From JB111 sp049856295 (lineage in GTDB: Bacteria > Actinomycetota > Actinomycetes > Actinomycetales > Actinomycetaceae), in the NCBI RefSeq assembly GCF_049856295.1, contig NZ_JBNDMZ010000003.1:124001-188000 (forward strand): a stretch of 64,000 bases of DNA. Direction: 5' to 3'. Positions 7,260 through 14,999 of this stretch are shown here, piece after piece; within the stretch, counting starts at the first letter, position 1, and each line of letters opens with the position of its first letter. The translations under genes were made by a program, and so were the position numbers. Below the pieces are notes generated by a model. The model saw only the letters and a program-made list of their open reading frames with translations. It was not told where the DNA came from and searched no databases.

Positions 7260-9224
7260 ATGAGTGACGAACCGACGACCCTGACCGAGACCCTGCGCAG
7301 GATCGGCCCGTTCCAGACGAACCCGATCGACAGCTACTCCACGAACCTCACCGGCCTGGCGTCGCGCCTCCGCACGCTGGCGGAGGACCTCGGCGCTGCG
7401 TCCGGGAACCTCGGGATCGAGGGCCAGGCCGGCGACGAGGCCGTGCTGGCGTTCGGTCGGGTCCAGCGCTGGGCCGAGCACAGGGCCGACGAGGTCGACC
7501 AGGTCGCCGCCGCCGTGGACTACGCGCGCGGGGCCGGCAGCTCCACGCAGACCTACTACTTCGACCTCAACGAGAGCTACACGGCCGCTCACGAGGGCGA
7601 CAACTGGGACGACTCGCGTGTGCAGGAGTACAACCTCGCCGCCGGCGAGGCCATCGAGTCGCTCGACTATCAGGTCGAGGACGCGATCGCCATGCTTCCG
7701 GACATCGCCGACCCGAGCGGCGAGATCCCCGGTGCGAGCGGCGAGGAGCCGCCCGGCGGCGGCGGGCTCCCTCCCGGCGGTGGCGGCGGGCTCCCTCCGG
7801 GTGGCGGCGGCGGACTGCCGCCCGGTGGCGGTGGTGGCGGTGGGTCGCACGTCGTGCCGCCCCCCGGCGGGCCTGGCGGTCCCGGCGTCCCGCCTCTTCC
7901 GTTCAACCCGCCCCAGCCTCCCGAGCCGCCGTACTACCGCGACCCGGACGTCGACCCACCCGGGCCGCCGGACGACCGCTACCCGTGGCCGGACCCGCCC
8001 GAGCGTCCCGAGCGCCCGGTTCCGCCGGACGACCGCTACCCGTGGCCGGACCCGCCCGAGCGTCCCGAGCGCCCGGTTCCGCCGGACGACCGCTACCCGC
8101 GGCCCCAGCCTCCCGAGTACCCGGGTCCGCCCGACCGCACGGGCCCGCCGGGGAACGAACCGCCTCGACGGCCGGACTTCTACCGGCCGCCGCTGCCCCC
8201 GATCCCCGACCCGGGCCCACCACCGTCGGTCGACTCGCAGCTCCCGACGCTGCCCGGCGGCCCCGGCGCAGGTCCGGGCCTGGGCGGACCAGGCACACTT
8301 CCCGGCGCCCCGGGCGCAGGCCCCGGCATCGGTGGACCCGGTGCACTTCCGGGCGCCCCCGGTGGCGGCGTCGGCGTCGGCGGTCCCGGGGCTCTCCCGG
8401 GCGCACCCGGCGCCGGCGGGTCCCCCGGGATGATCGGCCCCATGATGGGTGGCGCCGGAGGCGCCGCCGCTCGAGGCGGACCGGGTGCGCGCGGGGGCGT
8501 CGGAGCTCGTCCGGGCGCCGCGGGGCGCCCTGGCATGGTCGGCCCCATGATGGGCGGGGCCGGCGCGGGCGCCGGTGGCCGTGGTGGCGGCCGGGCAGGT
8601 TCCGGCCGGGCGGGTGCCGGTCGCGCCGGTGCCGGGCGCGCAGGCACCGCGGGCCGCGCCGGCATGGCCGCGCCGCTCATGGGTGGCGCCGGCGGCTCGA
8701 GCGGACGAGGCGCCAACGGCCGCGGGGCGGCCCGCCCGGGCGTCTCCGGACGCACCGGCGCCGCACGCGCGGCCGGACCCGACGCAGGACGCTCCGGCGC
8801 AGCCGGTCGACCGGGCGCCGGCAGCGGCAGCGCCGGTCGAGCCGGCGCGGGCGCGGCGGGCCGCGCGGGCATGGCCGGTCCCCTCATGGGTGGGGCCGGC
8901 GCAGCAGGCGCTGCGGGTCGCGGCACCGGCGGCCGTTCGGGCGGCGCGGGTGCCGGGCGCGCGGGAAGCGCCGGACGTGCCGGAAGCGGCGGAGGTGCCG
9001 GCCGGGCCGGGGTCGCCGGCCCCGGGGTCATGGCAGGCGCCGGTGGCCGTGGTGGCGGCCGTCGCTCGAAGGACCAGGCGAACGAGGCCGAGCACATGGA
9101 CCTCGTCGACCAGATCGAGACCGACGAGCGACCCGCTCGCGGTCTCGCCGACCGAGGAGGGCGCCGCGGCGAGTCCCGCCCGGCGCCCCGGCTGAGGACT
9201 CCCGACGAGTCCGACGAGTGGTGA
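7260..9224 (+). CDS. Large helical-head, Pro/Gly/Ala-rich putative T7SS substrate, cassette 2
   Basis: 654 residues. The head (1-150) has TTLTETLRRI, the turn GIEGQAGD (52-59), W-A-E-H-R and Y137-Q-V-E-D141, which fits Y-x-x-x-D. The body contains poly-Gly/Pro, two exact and one partial copy of a 19-residue repeat, and four M-[IVA]-x-P-[ML]-M-G-G-A-G motifs spaced through a Gly/Ala/Arg-rich stretch. The end carries a basic patch, EHMDLVDQIETD, SRPAP and a terminal D-E-W. The head and tail are conserved with the cassette 1 protein while the body is not, so the body has expanded independently. Function is unknown; a secreted, surface or envelope role is inferred from the locus. Confidence 0.82.
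   Translation: MSDEPTTLTETLRRIGPFQTNPIDSYSTNLTGLASRLRTLAEDLGAASGNLGIEGQAGDEAVLAFGRVQRWAEHRADEVDQVAAAVDYARGAGSSTQTYYFDLNESYTAAHEGDNWDDSRVQEYNLAAGEAIESLDYQVEDAIAMLPDIADPSGEIPGASGEEPPGGGGLPPGGGGGLPPGGGGGLPPGGGGGGGSHVVPPPGGPGGPGVPPLPFNPPQPPEPPYYRDPDVDPPGPPDDRYPWPDPPERPERPVPPDDRYPWPDPPERPERPVPPDDRYPRPQPPEYPGPPDRTGPPGNEPPRRPDFYRPPLPPIPDPGPPPSVDSQLPTLPGGPGAGPGLGGPGTLPGAPGAGPGIGGPGALPGAPGGGVGVGGPGALPGAPGAGGSPGMIGPMMGGAGGAAARGGPGARGGVGARPGAAGRPGMVGPMMGGAGAGAGGRGGGRAGSGRAGAGRAGAGRAGTAGRAGMAAPLMGGAGGSSGRGANGRGAARPGVSGRTGAARAAGPDAGRSGAAGRPGAGSGSAGRAGAGAAGRAGMAGPLMGGAGAAGAAGRGTGGRSGGAGAGRAGSAGRAGSGGGAGRAGVAGPGVMAGAGGRGGGRRSKDQANEAEHMDLVDQIETDERPARGLADRGGRRGESRPAPRLRTPDESDEW
7965..8099 (+). repeat. 57-bp tandem repeat, two full copies plus partial third
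   Basis: Copies at 7965-8021 and 8022-8078 are identical by eye, and 8079-8099 starts a third. The unit encodes PPDDRYPWPDPPERPERPV, so the frame of the cassette 2 large protein is kept. Near-identity at DNA level suggests recent duplication and possible copy-number variation. Confidence 0.9.
8430..8900 (+). repeat. Four dispersed copies of an M-x-x-P-[ML]-M-G-G-A-G coding motif
   Basis: Copies start at 8430, 8535, 8664 and 8871, all in frame and each preceded by Gly-Arg-[PA]-Gly or Pro-Gly. They sit inside the Gly/Ala/Arg-rich body of the cassette 2 protein. A single related G-P-M-[MG]-G-G-M occurs near the end of the cassette 1 and 3 proteins, so the repeat marks internal expansion in cassette 2 only. 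Confidence 0.75.
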
Positions 9225-9309
9225 GACGACGACAGAAGTGACGACCAAGAATCGGGGCGCATCGCCGTAGTAGCCGGACGGGCGCTCCATGATCCCGAGG
9301 GGGGACGAG

Positions 9310-9672
9310 ATGAACGAGGTGGAGCTGAATCCGGACGTGCTCGAGGCCCGGGTGCGCCTGCTCGCGAGCACCGTCGACGACATCGCGGGGCTCAAGCAGC
9401 GCGTCAGCGACGAGATCGGGCACCAGGAGACAAGCTGGGGTGAGCTCCCCGGCCCCACGCGCATGCGGTTCGCCGTGGTGCAGGAGCTCAACGACATCAA
9501 CGGCAGCATGTCGATCCTGCTGTCGCAGCTCGATGAGCTCGCTCAGTCGCTGACCGAGTCGGCGGCGCGCATCGAGGACGTCGACGAGGAGGTCTCCACC
9601 CTCCTCGCGTCGACCCGCTCCCAGCTCGAGGGGCTCGACCTGCCCCGCACGCCGGCCGCCGTCGAGGCCTGA
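9310..9672 (+). CDS. Small helical W-x-x-L protein, cassette 3
   Basis: 120 residues from the ATG at 9310, chosen over an in-frame ATG at 9289 because a GAGGGGGGA ribosome site sits just upstream of the later start. It opens NEVELNPDVLEARVRLLASTVDD, clearly paralogous to the proteins at 4434 and 6863, and carries W43-G-E-L46 at the equivalent turn. The C-terminal helix (E-D-V-D-E-E-V) resembles the D-E-E-T-T segment of the cassette 2 protein. The large partner follows after 17 nt. The protein is the most diverged of the three small paralogues. Function is inferred from context only. Confidence 0.82.
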   Translation: MNEVELNPDVLEARVRLLASTVDDIAGLKQRVSDEIGHQETSWGELPGPTRMRFAVVQELNDINGSMSILLSQLDELAQSLTESAARIEDVDEEVSTLLASTRSQLEGLDLPRTPAAVEA

Positions 9673-9689
9673 CGAGGAAAGGACGCAGC

Positions 9690-11198
9690 ATGACGAACGA
9701 CGACAACATCCCCACGGTCCTCACCGAGAACATGCGGCGGATCGAGACCTTCCAGGAGCCGGCCACCCTCGAGCTCTCCGAGGGGCTCGACGGCATCGCC
9801 CAGGAGCTCGCCCGGGTGGCCGACGAGCTCCGGAGCTCCCAGGGCGAGCTCGGCATCACCGGCGAGGCTGGTGAGAACGCGGTCGAGGTCTTCTCACGCG
9901 TCGAGCGCTGGGCGAGGCACCGCTCGGGCGAGGTCTGGGAGGTCAGCTCCGCGGTCGAGCACGCGCGCAGCGGCGCCGACACGGCCATGCGGACCTACGA
10001 GGACACGATCCAGAGGTACGAGCAGGATCGCGCGAGCGGCAACTACGACGAGTTCGACACCTTCCGGTACAACGCCCACGCGAGCAACTCCCTGTGGGAC
10101 CTCGAGGACACAGTCCAGGAAGCCGTCGAGATGATGCCCGAGATCACCGCCGGCGGGGAACCGTGGCGCGAGGACGCGGGCGGACTCGCGCGCGCCCGCA
10201 CGGCCAACGGCCCGTCGGTCATCCCCCCGCCCCCGGAGGAGGGCATGGCGATCGCCCAGCGGACACCGCCGCCCGAGGTGACTGGCGTGCCGGCGTACCG
10301 CTCGCTCCCGCCGGAGCCCGAGATGCACCGGATCATCGCGACTCCACGGCCGGGACGTACTCCAGACACCCAGATCCCCGAGCGGGACCTGCCCGGCCAC
10401 GGGGCGCCGATCCTCTTCGGGGACCAACCGCGCGACACCTTCCCGCGGCCGGGCGGCCCGAGCTGGGGTCCGCCGGACACCCAGATCCCCGAGGCCGACG
10501 GTCCGTTCCTTCGCGATCCCTCCGTCGACGCGGCCCCGCCGCCGGGTGCCGGCGGTCCTGGCTCCGGCGGCCCGGGGACCGGTGGTCCTGGCGCCGGAGC
10601 TCCCGGCACGACGGCACCGCCCGTCGCCGGCGGACCGGGCACCGGAGCACCTGGCGCCGGTGGACCCGGCGCACCCGGCGCCGGTGGACCCGGGGGTGGC
10701 GGCTCCGTCGGCGTCGCTCCGGGCGGTGTCGCCGGTTCCGGCGGTCCGGGCGGCGGTGCTGTCGCGCCGATCGGCGGCGTCGCGGGCGCCCCGGGTGCAG
10801 GGGGCGGTCGGTCCGGGGGCACGACCCCGCCTCAGCCACGGACGCTGGCCGGACCTGCAGGTTCAGGGACCGGCACGGGTACCGGCGTCGTCGGGGCCGG
10901 CCCCGGCGGTTCGTCCGGATCCTCGAGCTCGACGGGCGCCGGAGCAGGCGGCCGGGGACCGATGATGGGCGGCATGCCGATGGGTGGCATGGCCGGCGGC
11001 CGCGGATCAGGGAAGCGGAAGAAGCGCAAGGACGGGGAGGACCCGGCCGAGGAGCTGGAGGCGACACCGCAGGAGGAGCCGCAGCGGCCGACGGTCATCG
11101 CACGCCCCGCGGGTGCGTACGGCGGCGACCGGACCGACAGCCGACCCGCGCCCGACGAGCTGCGCAAGGGCGACGACCAGAGGACGGACGAGTGGTGA
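9690..11198 (+). CDS. Large helical-head, Pro/Gly-rich putative T7SS substrate, cassette 3
   Basis: 502 residues, the shortest of the three. The head has TVLTENMRRI, GITGEAGE (55-62), W-A-R-H-R and ends in MMPEI, matching MIPEI and MLPDI of its paralogues. Unlike them it lacks Y-x-x-x-D before that block; TVQEA occupies the place. The body has two P-D-T-Q-I-P-E repeats and a Gly/Ala/Pro/Thr-rich stretch, then MMGGMPMGGMAGG, a basic KRKKRK patch and a tail with TDSRPAP ending T-D-E-W. A GAGGAAAGG ribosome site precedes the ATG. Missing the candidate signal, it may use a different recognition element or rely on its partner for export. Confidence 0.82.
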   Translation: MTNDDNIPTVLTENMRRIETFQEPATLELSEGLDGIAQELARVADELRSSQGELGITGEAGENAVEVFSRVERWARHRSGEVWEVSSAVEHARSGADTAMRTYEDTIQRYEQDRASGNYDEFDTFRYNAHASNSLWDLEDTVQEAVEMMPEITAGGEPWREDAGGLARARTANGPSVIPPPPEEGMAIAQRTPPPEVTGVPAYRSLPPEPEMHRIIATPRPGRTPDTQIPERDLPGHGAPILFGDQPRDTFPRPGGPSWGPPDTQIPEADGPFLRDPSVDAAPPPGAGGPGSGGPGTGGPGAGAPGTTAPPVAGGPGTGAPGAGGPGAPGAGGPGGGGSVGVAPGGVAGSGGPGGGAVAPIGGVAGAPGAGGGRSGGTTPPQPRTLAGPAGSGTGTGTGVVGAGPGGSSGSSSSTGAGAGGRGPMMGGMPMGGMAGGRGSGKRKKRKDGEDPAEELEATPQEEPQRPTVIARPAGAYGGDRTDSRPAPDELRKGDDQRTDEW

Positions 11199-11220
11199 CC
11201 ACCCGCTCCTGATCCGCGAG

Positions 11221-11260
11221 CGAGCGGCCCCGCCGACCGAACGGTCGGCGGGGCCGCTCG
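11221..11260. terminator. Perfect 18-bp hairpin between converging genes
   Basis: Arms CGAGCGGCCCCGCCGACC and GGTCGGCGGGGCCGCTCG flank the loop GAAC. It starts 22 nt after the cassette 3 stop and lies 66 nt beyond the stop of the oppositely oriented RDD gene, so it can serve as a two-way terminator. There is no U-run on either side. Confidence 0.8.
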
Positions 11261-11325
11261 CTGTCCGCGCCGTCACGGGTGAGCCGTCCGCACACCGCCG
11301 GCGCCCGTTCGGTCCCGACTCCCGC

Positions 11326-13416
11326 TCAGTCCCGTCGGGTGCCGGACCCGTGCCGCGGGTCGTCGCCGAGCCGGGTGACCTGGCGACCGAGATCGATGCG
11401 GTCGGCGGGCAGCGGCGCCATCGTCGCGCGCACGCGCCGGCCGCCGTCGGGCTCCGTGGCGAGCTCCTTCGCGATCCGCCGCGCGGGCAGGACCCGCGTG
11501 CGTCCGACCCGGTCGTGCCAGGCCCGGCCCCGCTTCTGCGGGTCGAACAGGCCGGACAACGAGAGCACGAGGCCACCGACGACGGTGACGTGCGAACCGC
11601 CGAGGATGCCGGAGCGCGCGGCCTCGCGGGACAGGCCCGGGGCGAGGTGGTTGGTGCGTCGGGCCGCCCGGAGCCCCAGCACGAGCCCACCGGGCGTCAC
11701 GCCGGTCCGCGCGCGGAGCAGGACGAGCAGGGCCGCGAGCTCGACCACCGTGATGACGGTGAGCACGATCGACTCGGTGAGGAACCAGACGCCGACACCC
11801 GGTCCGACGACGACGATCAGCGTGATGACGTACGACGCGAGCTGGAGCAGCGAGCTCGTGGTCGGGCGGCCGTCCGGGAACCGGCCCGGGTCGGCCCCGG
11901 TCGGCGCGGTGAGGTGACCGGACCTCGCTGCCTCGTCGTCCGTGCGGCCGCGGCCGCGCGGCTGCTCGCGCCGCCCCTGCGCGGGCACCCCGTCCATCGG
12001 TCGTGACCCCGCGGGCCGCGGACCGCCGCCACGAGCCGGCGACTGGGCCACGGGCGCGGACGGAGCCCCGGACGACGCGACGGCGGACGAGCCCGCGGAC
12101 GGCGCCGAGGGCTGCTGCCACGGCTGCCCCTGCGCTCCAGGGCCGCGGTCGGCGGGTCGCTCGGGCGCCCGCGCGCCACCGGCGGGCGTCGCCGGCGGCG
12201 GTCCGGCGGGCCGGCTGCCCGCCCCGCGCGGCGGCTGGTACGCACGGCCGTCCGGTGCGGGGGCCGCGTCGGGGCCGGACGGGGCCGAGGGGAGGACCGC
12301 GTTCGGGCCGAAGCGCGCGTCCCAGTCGGTGTGCCCGGCCTCCGGTGCCGAGGCTCCGGACGGTGCCGGGGCCGAGCCGGCGACGGGCGCCGATCCCCCG
12401 GCCCGGCGCGGCGGTGGGGCCGTGGACGCCTCCGGTGCCGAGGCTCCGGACGGTGCCGGGGCCGAGCCGGCGACGGGCGCCGATCCGCCGGCCTGGCGCG
12501 GCGGTGGGGCCGTGGACGCTTCCGGCGTCGGACGACTCGCACCCGGAGCCGGCAGACCGGCGCGCGGACCGTCGGGAGCGGCGGCGGGAGCCCCGGCGCG
12601 CGGCTGGACGCGCAGCGTCTGCCGGTCGCGGTACGGGTCCTCGGTGCGCGAGCTCGGGTCGGGTGTGCCGGGAGGCGCCGCCTCGGACCGGGCGGACCCG
12701 GGGTCGGCCGGAGCGCCGTGGGGCCGTGCGGGCGGGAGGCCGGCACGCGCGCGGTCGCCCGAGGTGCGGCCCACGGTGCCCGTCGCGGCGGACGATCCCT
12801 GACCGGGTGCGCCGGGCGTGCTCGTCCCCTCGCCGACCGGCGTGGATCCGCCGGCCAGCGGTGAGCCGCTGCGCGGACCGCGCCGGCGGCCTCCCCCACC
12901 GACGATCGGTCCGGTCGCGCCGGTCCCGTCATGCCCACCAGGCGCCGGGCGCGACCCACCGGTCGGCGCGGGCCCCGAACCACCCGCGGGCGCCGGTCCT
13001 GGGCCGCCCGCGGAGCGCGAGCCCGCCGCGGGCCGAGACCCACCGGCGGGTCGAGAACCGCCGGGCGCCGGGCGCGAGCCACCTGCCGAGCGTGAACCGG
13101 CCTGGGCCGCCGGCCGGGATCCGCCCCCGGGCGCCGGGCGCGAGCCACCTGCCGAGCGTGAACCGGCCTGGGCCGCGGGACGTGAGCCACCATCGGGACG
13201 CGGAGCGCTGTCCGCGGGTCGCGAACCACCCGCGGGCCGGGACCCACCGGCCGGGCGCGCCCCACCTCGGGCGCCCCTCTCGCCCTGACCGGGCACCCCC
13301 TGGGCGGGCGGCGCGGCGTCGTCGGACGGGGGTGTCCCTCCCGGCGTCGGCGACTCCGGCCGGCCCTGCTCCCGGCGGTCGCGCCGGCGCGGTCGGGGGT
13401 CGTTGCCCTCGGTCAC
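11326..13416 (-). CDS. RDD-family membrane protein with ~500-residue disordered N-terminus
   Basis: 696 residues from the GTG at 13416, which overlaps the upstream eccD-like stop as GTGA. Residues 1 to ~505 are Pro/Gly/Ser/Ala/Arg-rich and repetitive (many G-S-R-P-A units and a 30-residue tandem repeat), typical of disorder. Residues ~518-650 contain three to four hydrophobic helices with the RDD-domain features: R-T-G-V-T-P-G, G-L-F-D-P and W-H-D-R-V-G-R-T-R. The tail is basic. RDD proteins occur in several actinobacterial T7SS loci, but their role is not established. Coupling to the EccD-like gene and position between substrates and eccC suggest an accessory membrane component. The disordered part may interact with the similar bodies of the substrates. 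Confidence 0.8.
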   Translation of the reverse strand: MTEGNDPRPRRRDRREQGRPESPTPGGTPPSDDAAPPAQGVPGQGERGARGGARPAGGSRPAGGSRPADSAPRPDGGSRPAAQAGSRSAGGSRPAPGGGSRPAAQAGSRSAGGSRPAPGGSRPAGGSRPAAGSRSAGGPGPAPAGGSGPAPTGGSRPAPGGHDGTGATGPIVGGGGRRRGPRSGSPLAGGSTPVGEGTSTPGAPGQGSSAATGTVGRTSGDRARAGLPPARPHGAPADPGSARSEAAPPGTPDPSSRTEDPYRDRQTLRVQPRAGAPAAAPDGPRAGLPAPGASRPTPEASTAPPPRQAGGSAPVAGSAPAPSGASAPEASTAPPPRRAGGSAPVAGSAPAPSGASAPEAGHTDWDARFGPNAVLPSAPSGPDAAPAPDGRAYQPPRGAGSRPAGPPPATPAGGARAPERPADRGPGAQGQPWQQPSAPSAGSSAVASSGAPSAPVAQSPARGGGPRPAGSRPMDGVPAQGRREQPRGRGRTDDEAARSGHLTAPTGADPGRFPDGRPTTSSLLQLASYVITLIVVVGPGVGVWFLTESIVLTVITVVELAALLVLLRARTGVTPGGLVLGLRAARRTNHLAPGLSREAARSGILGGSHVTVVGGLVLSLSGLFDPQKRGRAWHDRVGRTRVLPARRIAKELATEPDGGRRVRATMAPLPADRIDLGRQVTRLGDDPRHGSGTRRD
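12341..12520 (-). repeat. 90-bp tandem duplication inside the RDD protein gene
   Basis: 12341-12430 and 12431-12520 are nearly identical, differing at a few bases around the CCGGCC[CT]GG segment. The unit is 30 codons and keeps the frame, adding one more copy of a Pro/Ala/Gly/Ser segment to the disordered N-terminus. Confidence 0.9.
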
Positions 13417-14792
13417 AGTCCCACCTGCCTCACCCAGTGGATGGCGCCCGCGGCCACGGCTCCGGCCGGCAGGGCGAGATGCGTGGCGAACCCCTGGACG
13501 ATGTCCCCGAGGCGCGCGAGCGCGACGTTGCTGAGGCCGCGCGCCACGGCGATCGCGAGCCCGGCGATGACGAGCGCCGCGACGACGGCGACGATCCCGA
13601 CCGTCAGCGCCTCCGCACGCCCGCCGACCACGGCCGCCCACGCGATCTGGCCGATGACGACGAACGCGGCCACGCGCGGCAGCACGCGCACGGTGCGGGC
13701 CCGGGCCCCGCGCGGGACGAGCAGCAGCGCGAGCACGAGCAGCACCACGGTGACGAGCGCCGCCCACCCGCGGATCCCGCCGACCGGGACGATCGCGAGC
13801 ACGGACGGCGCGAGCATCGCGGCGAGCAACGACATGAGCACGACGACGAGGTCCTGCCGCAGCCGCGCGGTCGTGACGACCCGGCGCACGCGGGGCGCCG
13901 TCACCTCCGCGGGCGCCTTCGGCGCGGCCTGGCGGACACCGGTGGCGTCGCGGGAGACGTGCTCGAGGTCGAGCAGCTGGTCGTCGGGGACGTCGATCGC
14001 GAGGTCGGGCATCGCCAGCAGCAGCGGGGGGACGGCGCCGACGACGAGGGCGCCGACGACCGACATGCCGGTGTCGATCTCGAGGGTGGCGAGCGCGGCG
14101 ATCGCGGCGCCGAGCCACACGGTGGCGACGAGGGCAGCGGCCGAGGCGGTGCGGTCCCGTCTCCGCTCGGCCGCGCCGGCGCGCAGCGCGAGGGCGGCTC
14201 CCGCCACGGCGGGGGCGACGACGAGCGCGAGCCGCAGCTGGGCGGGCCCGTCCGCGGGGACGACGAGGACGCCGGCGGCGACCGACACGAGCGAGAGCGC
14301 CGCGATGTCGAGCAGCACGACCCCCTCGCGCCCGCGCCGCAGCGCCAGCCCGAGCGCGGCGAGGGCGAGCAGGGCGACCACCGTCCCGCGCCACCAGGCG
14401 GGCAGCGGGTCGGTCATCCCCCACCACGCGGTGCCCGCGAGCAGCAGGACGCCCCCGACGACGAGGACCAGGCCCGCTCCGGCGACCGCGAACGAGTCGG
14501 CGCCGGCGGGCAGCACCCGGGCGCGACCCAGCTCGTCCGACTCGATCGACGCGCCGGCGGACCCGCGGGTGACGGTGAGCAGGACACCGTCGGGCACGTC
14601 GATCCCGATGACGTCGTCGGCGGCGACCCGCCAGCCGGAGGAGTCGGTGACGAGGACGGAGCGCGACCGCGCGTCGACCCGGAGGCGGCGCAGGACGTCG
14701 GCCACGGTGGCGCCGTCGGGGACGGCGACGTCGCGCACGACGGGTCCGAGGACCACGGTGGCGTGCACGCGCGGCTCGGCCGTCGTGGTCAT
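13413..14792 (-). CDS. Second EccD-like T7SS integral membrane protein
   Basis: 459 residues from the ATG at 14792, which has a GGGGGAGGGGAA site upstream. Residues ~8-75 look like a ubiquitin-type domain (VHATVVLGPVVRDVAVPDGA, then ATVADVLRRL). About ten to eleven membrane helices follow, interrupted near residues 230-275 by a charged cytoplasmic loop. Architecture is that of EccD, but sequence similarity to the EccD at 1947 is low. Mycobacterial ESX-5 holds EccD as a homodimer; two distinct EccD-like subunits in one locus may form a heterodimer instead. Its operon continues into the RDD gene by a 4-nt overlap. Assignment as EccD-like rests on layout and context rather than on a diagnostic motif. 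Confidence 0.72.
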   Translation of the reverse strand: MTTTAEPRVHATVVLGPVVRDVAVPDGATVADVLRRLRVDARSRSVLVTDSSGWRVAADDVIGIDVPDGVLLTVTRGSAGASIESDELGRARVLPAGADSFAVAGAGLVLVVGGVLLLAGTAWWGMTDPLPAWWRGTVVALLALAALGLALRRGREGVVLLDIAALSLVSVAAGVLVVPADGPAQLRLALVVAPAVAGAALALRAGAAERRRDRTASAAALVATVWLGAAIAALATLEIDTGMSVVGALVVGAVPPLLLAMPDLAIDVPDDQLLDLEHVSRDATGVRQAAPKAPAEVTAPRVRRVVTTARLRQDLVVVLMSLLAAMLAPSVLAIVPVGGIRGWAALVTVVLLVLALLLVPRGARARTVRVLPRVAAFVVIGQIAWAAVVGGRAEALTVGIVAVVAALVIAGLAIAVARGLSNVALARLGDIVQGFATHLALPAGAVAAGAIHWVRQVGL

Positions 14793-14873
14793 CCGTTCCC
14801 CTCCCCCGTCCGGCGGGCACGATCTCGGCGGCCGTGGCACCTGATCAGGGCTGCCCCGTGCCGCCCCGGACCC

Positions 14874-14880
14874 TATATTA
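14874..14880. promoter_or_regulatory. Overlapping divergent -10 boxes for eccC and the eccD-like operon
   Basis: TATATTA reads as TATATT on the plus strand (14874-14879) and TAATAT on the minus strand (14880-14875), both TANNNT. Leaders would be about 120 nt to eccC and about 75 nt to the eccD-like gene. It is the only A/T-rich heptamer in the 207-bp intergenic region. Overlap implies the two directions compete or are jointly controlled. Confidence 0.5.
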
Positions 14881-14999
14881 GGGGCGGCTCCGGACGTTCC
14901 GTCCGGTCGCGCGCACGCCGGCCCACCGGCCGGCGGCGCCGCGGTCCAGCCCCGGGGGAGGTAGGCACCTGGTCCCGGCGATCGACGTGGAGGAAGTCC

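Noticed and set aside
7700..9100. CRISPR-like or other spaced DNA repeats in the GC-rich repeats of the cassette proteins
   Set aside because: Repeats are in frame, vary in spacing and encode Gly/Ala/Pro-rich protein. There are no regular spacers or cas genes.
12003..14999. 1000-codon upstream extension of eccC
   Set aside because: The extension is antisense to the RDD and EccD-like genes, has no EccC similarity, and a good GGAGGA-GTG start exists at 15000.
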